From: Lycocorax pyrrhopterus obiensis
Lineage: Eukaryota > Chordata > Aves > Passeriformes > Paradisaeidae
Length of the DNA: 64,000 nucleotides
Assembly (NCBI GenBank): GCA_014706295.1
Contig: JACSVZ010000024.1
Location: 2,473,136-2,537,135 of the forward strand
Direction: 5' to 3'
Each line of letters starts with the position of its first letter. Within the stretch, counting starts at the first letter, position 1. Shown here piece after piece: positions 57,141 through 64,000 of this stretch. The notes beneath the pieces were generated by a model that had not been told where the DNA came from, did no database searches, and worked only from the letters and a program-made list of their open reading frames with translations. Position numbers and translations under genes: made by a program.

Positions 57141-60100
57141 ACATTACCTATTTCAAATTCAATTGTGTCCTAAACCATTATTTCATTGGTAATTCTTGTG
57201 AAAAATATTGTTTTCAAAGTATAACTGCCTATGTGAGTGATCAAATTTATGCAAAATTTCCTGTGCTTTCCAACATGTAGCACTGTGGACATCAGACTGA
57301 AAACTAGGAGAAATTACAGACAGCCCAAAAGACACTCACTGTTTAATTGCTGTTCAATAATTTATCAGCATCTAATTTTGAAACCTTTTTTTTTCCTATT
57401 TAAAAGTGTTGAATTGTATCCAAGCATTCACAGAGATCTAATTTAAATCTAGTCTTCTAATGTATTGTGGAGAAGGGAGCAGATCCTACAATGGTGTTAA
57501 TTTTGTTCCTTTGATGATGTCCTGTGGAGTCCCTGTGGAGGCTGTTCTGGTAGGATCCAGCCTTATTGTATAATTGAGCGTACAAACACACAGGGAAATT
57601 ATTTTGATCTCAAGCATCTTAGTCTAATCTAAAATAATATTTGACTAGGAATGAAAATTACAAATTGGGTGCTGTGGCACACTAAACTAACTTCTTGCTA
57701 CAGATAACACAAACATACTCTCCAGATTCTGCTTATTTCTATCTTGACATTTTAATTTGATGTTCTGCCATGATGAACAATTTGCCTTAGAATTCTCCTG
57801 CCTTATAATAAAGGCTGTTAAAAAGTTTAAGACATTATCTTTTGAGGGCATTGCTAGCTACATTATATTATGTGTTGCTTTGACCCTTGTCTTGGACATT
57901 CCCAGATGTCAATTTTAACTGGCAAATCATGACATTACTCTTGTGTTGCATCTAAGCCATTCTGTACCCCGATGAAGAACATTTGCTTCTCAAGAAAAGA
58001 GAGAAACAAACAGATTTATACTTTCTCTAAAGAAAACTATTGCCGGACCTCTAAATATCCAAATCCAATACATTGCTCATACTTGATTTACTGCATTCCA
58101 AACAGACTATTGAGGAAGTTAAACTTCAGTGGTCATACTCCTCCCTTTGTCTTCTATTCCTGTCTGGTGTCTCAAGTGTATTATGTCAGAATATACCCAG
58201 TAAGATGAGCCTCTCCACACTGCTATGGATCTGGAATGGGATTGCAGGGTTTGAGTTGTGACCTGAACTGAAGATGTCGATCTGCTTCTCAGAAATGGGT
58301 TTGCCTGTGTCAGGCTCTTCCAATTAATGGAATTGGTCATAAGTAGATTAAAAGTGCTTTTAAAAAATCAGTATCTAGTATGTTGGGGTTTGAGGTTTTT
58401 TTCCCCACTTCATAAAGTTAATGGGGCCAAATCATGTCCTCTCTTTTTCTTACCTGAGCAGTGAACTCAGAGGGCTGTTGCCTGGGTATACACCTCAGGC
58501 TTTGGCTTGTGATAAGCATCTGGTTTGTAATTTTGTTTTAACTCAGTTTTGCTGCCCTATCCATATGACTTTCTCGTAGTTATACAGCTCTTGTACTGCT
58601 GAGCAGAACCCTGTAGTCCCAATAAGTATTGGCCTTTCAGTATTCATTGTAAAGGGGATCTAGTACAAGGAGCTTAATTGGAATCATGTTTCAAGTCCTC
58701 TCCATCTTGGAAGAAGGTAGTGTTCCCATATTGCACATGTTAGCCTAGGAGAGGTGAGGTGCTAGTACATACTCTGGGGGGAGTGGGGAGGAAGTGAAAC
58801 ACCTCAGTTATAGTGGTTACAAAACAGCTGAGAAACAAAAATGTTAAAATGGTCTTCCTCAAGAACTGTAAGGCTGCATCTTGTATTTACTTCTGCTCAA
58901 ATCACTGTTTATACTAATAGTTTTATTAAATATGAGGAGTGAGCTATGCATTTTTATAATTGAAAATTATAACAGTTAAACTCAGTAGAAGTTTATATTT
59001 ATGAGATATACCAATTTCTTTGATTTACGCAGTTTATGGCTACTCAAATTCACCTTTTAAATTTGCAGCAGTACTTTATTTAATCCTTAGATAAAGTATG
59101 CTACAGCTTACTCGAATAGTGGTGTGTGCTGCACTTGAAGAACTTAATGAAATGATGGAAAAAATAATTATCAAGCAAAGATACTGTAGTACAGTGGAAA
59201 ACTACCATGCCTGACTCAAGGAAAGAATTTCTCAGCACAATTTTGACATCTAGTTAAAAAATAAATTTAAATTTACTCTCGTGCATTTCTTTTGATTGTT
59301 TCTTCAGTATAACTTAGCAAAGATCCTCTATAATATGTTGAAAATGGATTTCAACTTGCACACCAATATTCAGCTTTTATGAGTGTCCTGCTGGCATTGG
59401 AGGAGGAGCCATGAAATGGAGTTTTAATAATCATTTGATCACTCATTTATAGCAGTTGCTTAAATGTCTGTATTGATAAGGTGTTTGACTTAAGAAGTAA
59501 GTTACCAGATTCCTAGCAGTTTCAAAACTTGAGCCAAATACTTTTACAGCTACTGTGTTATATACTTAATTTCACTTTATTAACAAGTTCAGTTCACTAA
59601 ACTCAACTTACAATTTTACTATTTCATTCAACATAGTTTGCATTTTTTCAAAGTGTTAAAGGCTTAATTTTTTCTAGCAATTGTTTATTTTCAAGTCTCA
59701 GCTTCTGTAGTCTGATTATTAAAGAATGACAACTGCATTGCTTAAACCTTTCCAAAATAAACTCAAAGTAGAAGATCACCGCATGATTTTGGTGACTCTG
59801 TATAAAAACCTGACTACTTTTTGTCCCTTCTGTGTTTGGACATTAAGCCCATTTCTGTAATTTGAAATACACAGGAAAAAAATGCAGAGGGCACTCTTAT
59901 TATAAGGCTAGGAGAGAAATAAATGTGAAGTGCTGAGCAAAAAGTCTTAAACCTCTCAAAAACATTTGGTACCAAGACCTATAGACCCTACTGAATGAAT
60001 GTATTTTCAGCAAGACTTAATTGTTATCCAAAAATGCTGGTGGCCCATCCATAGAACAGCAAGGACCTATCCTAGAAATCTGTCATCAGCAATCTTTGAT

Positions 60101-63100
60101 CATGCATGACTTGAGGTGGAGTATGTGCGTGATTAAGGATTGCTCGTACGGTGGAAGTTGGTCAGTGGAATTCTGTCATTCACGTGAACTACGTGAGTAG
60201 CTCAGAGCCTTATAGAAAGAGTGTACCACGTTGTGTTCCTGTTTTTTTCTAAAACAACAAAAAAAAGAAGTTCGAGCTTCTGTTAACTTAGAATTTGAAT
60301 GAAGCTGTTGTAGTCTGTTGGCTTAAATTGTCCTTTGAAACCCAGAGTGGTTTTGTTGAGCATGTGTTAGTTGATAAAATGTGTAGAGTAGGGAGAAAAA
60401 AAAAATCACTTGTACTAAAGGGAAGCCATAAGCTTTTGGTCTCATTCAAATAAAATAGTCAAGGTGTATCTGCGATACTTGGTTATTGTTCAGGAACTGC
60501 TGAAATTTTAGAACAGGAGAATCCCTCTGAAGAAATGTTTTAACAGCTTGGAGGTTACCAGAAGCTCTGAAAGACAGTTCAGAATATATTTTCTGATGTC
60601 CAGAAATCTGCAAGTGTCAATTTTGTATTTTAACTCCTTCCTTTTACCTGACTATCAGGGAAGCGTGATTGAGGCTGACCTGACATGTCATGATGTCGAC
60701 TTGCTAGGTGGGGTTCGCAGGGGACATTAACCTTGGAGTTATCGGTAAGACAACTTTCTTTCTCGTTTCCTTCAGTAAGATGAAAGGGTTGGGGTGGGAG
60801 GAGGGAGGATATGAGCTCCACAGACCTAGGTACTGGAATAGCTTTCAAAATCTGCCATTACCATGGAGAGATTTCAAGTGTGGAAGGTAAAGGTTGAGGT
60901 TAAATTTGTCCATGTTCAAGAGAGGCATGGTGTAGGTTCTTGAAATTAATTTGAAAATAAAGACGACTTGCATTCAGAAGAAAGGTGGATGCTCTTTTAG
61001 GGGTGCTGGAAGCATAAAACATTTTGAACATTTAAATTTTTCCTCTCTAATTAAATCCAGGTATGGGTTGGATTTCTTTCCCCAACCGTGGAAAAGCAAA
61101 GAACTTGCAGCACACTTCTTCAAAGCTTAAGAATGCTATTAAGAAATGTGTCCACATAGATCTCTGGAAAATAATAAAATTTTGCCTTGGAAATAATGGA
61201 ACTGACATATAATGAGTTTGAATCATTTATGTATTGAACATGATAATGCTTAGGAGGCACTAATTAAGAGAGAATTGCTTTTGTACCAAGGGACAGTTGT
61301 AGTTGATCCCATTTTAAAGTCCCACTGGATTTTAATAATCATCTCTTTTTGTGGAGGGCATATGTTGATTCTAGACAAACAAATAGCAAAAGGTGAAGAA
61401 GCTTGAAGGTTTGCAAATAAAACTTAAATAGTTGGACATGTTGAATCCTTCATGGCACTTGCTCATCTTGCACCTTTCCTCAGCCAGCAGACTTGTCTTT
61501 TCCTGATTGTACATTCATGCAGTACTTGGAAAGGAGCAGAGAAGTTGGAAAAGCTTACTAGGCTAGAGGAGCATTCCAGGTGCAGTCATTGTTTACCGTG
61601 GGACTGAATAGCATGCCAGTTCTGACACCAACGGCAGAAGAAATGTGCCTGGTGAGTAGAGGTATTTTGTAAGGATTTTTCAGAAATGAAGTATTTGTTT
61701 AATTCCAGACAAACTTTACTCAGCATACTGCGAGTTGAGAACAGTTACAATCACACAAAGTCATCAATGTTGTTCACTTGAAAGATCGTAAACAGAAAAA
61801 ACAGAATCTCTTAATTCTGGATTCTCCAATCTGCATATCCCATAGAGCTACTGATAGTGAGTGTGGTAGGATGTGTTGCACGTGCTCAGGTGGCCTGTCT
61901 CTGGGAAAGGAAGCAGATGGCAAGGTCCTTACAGGAGAAAAAAACACTGAAGAGATTGGCTTTTGCACACGTAGAATTTGGAGATAGCTGGAAATAACTG
62001 GAATGGGACATGCTCCTTTCATAAAACATCAGTCTCTTATGAGTGAAGTTTATGAGTTTAAAACACAATGTCAATATATATTTATGTGATCGTAAGCTGC
62101 CAAGTTGCATTAAATGCAAAAAAAGAATAGGGGAAAAAGAATGAAAAGCAGACCAAATTCCAGTTCTGCCCTCCTTGCTTCAGACACAAGCTTCACTTTT
62201 TTCCTTCCTTAGCATCAGTGAGCGTACAGTCTTCTCATTGGATTTTCCTGTTGAACTTCTTGCAGAGCTTGTTTAAGTGTAGGATACACAGTTTTTTCTC
62301 TCTCTGTTTTTAAATCTTCACAGCAGCCTGTGAGAGGTGGTTGTATTTCCATTTTAATTTCAAGGAATGAGCATCCATTGCATCAGCACCTGTTCACATG
62401 ACATTATTCTTTATGACATACCTCCAGACATTTCAGATTTGGTGTGCAGAAGGTGCGTACCCAGCTGGAATTTCAGAGGGGATGTGGTGTAAGCATTAAT
62501 TTCATGATAGGAAAGGAATTTAATTCTGGAGAACATTGAGCTGTCCTAGCAATGGATGCTTCTTTCTGTTTTGAAGTTCCCTGCTGTACTGCTTTAACTG
62601 CTGCAGAAAAAGGGAAGTGAAATGCTGCATGGGCTAAAAGGCCTGTGATTAAAAATAGTTCAAGTGCATAATGGAAGATGGTACTGTAATTAGTGTACCT
62701 AGGAGACTGAATACATGTTGCACAGGCAGCAATTTGATGTTTCTAATACTTTCTGTGCAGTTCCTGGATACAGACTGCTTTCCGAAAGAATTCTTTGAAG
62801 CACGTTCTAAGGTGCCATGGTGAACCCTACTTTAAGTAATCAGATTTTAAAGTTCAGTATATCAAAACAGTGGGACAGAGATTTAGTGTAACTTTTTGCT
62901 GGTTGTACCTATAGAGCAAACTGCAAAAAGGTTAAGAACACCTTGGTTTAAGTTAAAGTCTGTTTTAGCAAGACCAGAAATGTTGAACTCATCTTTGTTT
63001 ATTTTCATTCAAAACCAGTTGCAGTTACAATCTTCTCCCCATTGTTCTGGGTGAGCCCTTTTCTTCTTTTTATTCTGCCCGGTGTTGGCAGCAGCAATAC

Positions 63101-64000
63101 TGAGATCACAGGAGAGGAATTCTTCCTGCACTCAATATCATGCATACATGAGGTTGTAGTGGCTTGGAAGAACCATTGCAGTGAGCTTTATTTTCACACA
63201 AATCTTTACTGAGTGACTTCTATAAAACGCAAATACTGGAGGCGGTGTGCAACTTACCTGCAAGAATTTAATATGCAGTTTTGTTGAAATGGTACTGATC
63301 TTAACATCCAGACCAGCTCAGCTGATACGATTCTCACAGAGAATCTGGCTGAGGTCAGATACTGAGCATGGAGCGTTCCGCTTCGAACAGAGGAAGAGGT
63401 TAGAAGGAACTGAAGACAACCTCATCGGCTGTTGATGAGCAGCTCCACAAAATAGGTTGGAGTTGCTGTTCAGTTATCAGGCATTGGCGCCTCTACTTAC
63501 CCAGTGAAACCTAGAGCATAAATGATTCTTCCCGTAAGACAGCAAGTCAAGCCTATTAGTTAATATTTTATTTATCACTTGATTTTCCCCTTGAACACCT
63601 AGCAGTAGTAGCCGTTCTTAGGGCTTCCCCATGTTTCTTGTTGTCTTTGGTTTTGCCGGCCATTACTGTGCAATCAGATTGTTTCCAGGTGGAAGAGTAG
63701 TAGCAAATATGTTCTGCTTATTTTTTCTCCTGCACATATTAGAAAGAGGTAGAAAACTATATATAGCTGAGGAAGCCCAAACCTGCAGCCCAGCAGCAGC
63801 AGCTGTGAGGGATCCTGCATCTATTTAGAAAAAAATTTCTCCTTGCTGCCTTTTCTTCTGATAAAGTTTATCTTGGAGAGCTTATGCTCACCAGGCCCTT
63901 CTCACCAGTCTCTGTTGCAGGGCTGTGCTGTGAGCTAGCTCGAGTGGCAAGTGTCCTGGAAACTGCTGCTGGGAGGCACTTAAGGCAGATTTCTTTTTTA
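57141..64000. other. Downstream AT-rich region, no gene recognised
   Basis: Apart from the possible distal polyadenylation signal, I see no coding exon, RNA gene or CR1/LTR copy on either strand. The longest open frames are about 80 codons and featureless. In human the next gene in the HNRNPR direction is HTR1D (from memory); its seven-helix reading frame is not in this window. Confidence 0.5.
57807..57812 (+). terminator. HNRNPR: Possible distal HNRNPR polyadenylation signal
   Basis: A second canonical AATAAA, in TTATAATAAAGGC, lies about 690 bp further on. It could end a longer 3' UTR; its use is not shown by the sequence. Confidence 0.35.

Overview
The window is vertebrate nuclear DNA and almost certainly avian. 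It has spliced genes with GT-AG introns, CpG-island promoters, several CR1 LINE fragments (the dominant bird retroposon) and one bird-type endogenous-retrovirus LTR. No bacterial, plasmid or CRISPR features were seen. Three protein-coding genes can be read completely, exon by exon, with every splice phase closing.

Layout: (1) 1-10.9 kb, relatively GC-rich, has no gene I recognise; it holds one CR1 fragment and one weak candidate exon. (2) 10.9-22.4 kb, minus strand, is DNAJC8: nine coding exons, 249 aa, a J-domain protein associated with splicing. (3) 22.4-22.67 kb is a 258-bp divergent CpG promoter with a perfect CRE and a duplicated CACGTG element. (4) 22.67-23.5 kb, plus strand, is ATP5IF1: three exons, 114 aa, the mitochondrial ATP synthase inhibitor. 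(5) 23.5-30.6 kb is intergenic and contains a 569-bp segment bounded by perfect 27-bp inverted repeats. (6) 30.6-57.1 kb, plus strand, is HNRNPR: a noncoding first exon in a CpG island and ten coding exons, 633 aa, with an acidic N-terminus, three RRMs and an RGG/YG-rich tail. Its long introns carry CR1, LTR and microsatellite sequence. (7) 57.1-64 kb is AT-rich with no gene recognised.

The genes are housekeeping types and do not form one pathway. DNAJC8 and HNRNPR both act in pre-mRNA processing. ATP5IF1 is mitochondrial but shares its promoter with DNAJC8. From memory of the human map, DNAJC8-ATP5IF1 and HNRNPR lie several megabases apart on chromosome 1p, so their adjacency here reflects an avian gene order or a lineage rearrangement.

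I found no convincing novel biological system. The observations most worth checking are: an exon-1 AUG that stays in frame with HNRNPR through the splice and would add 28-29 residues; a 166-codon overlapping frame through all three spliced ATP5IF1 exons; the 569-bp inverted-repeat-bounded element; an 18-bp hairpin just upstream of HNRNPR exon 7; and a near-perfect 33-nt palindrome in DNAJC8 intron 2.
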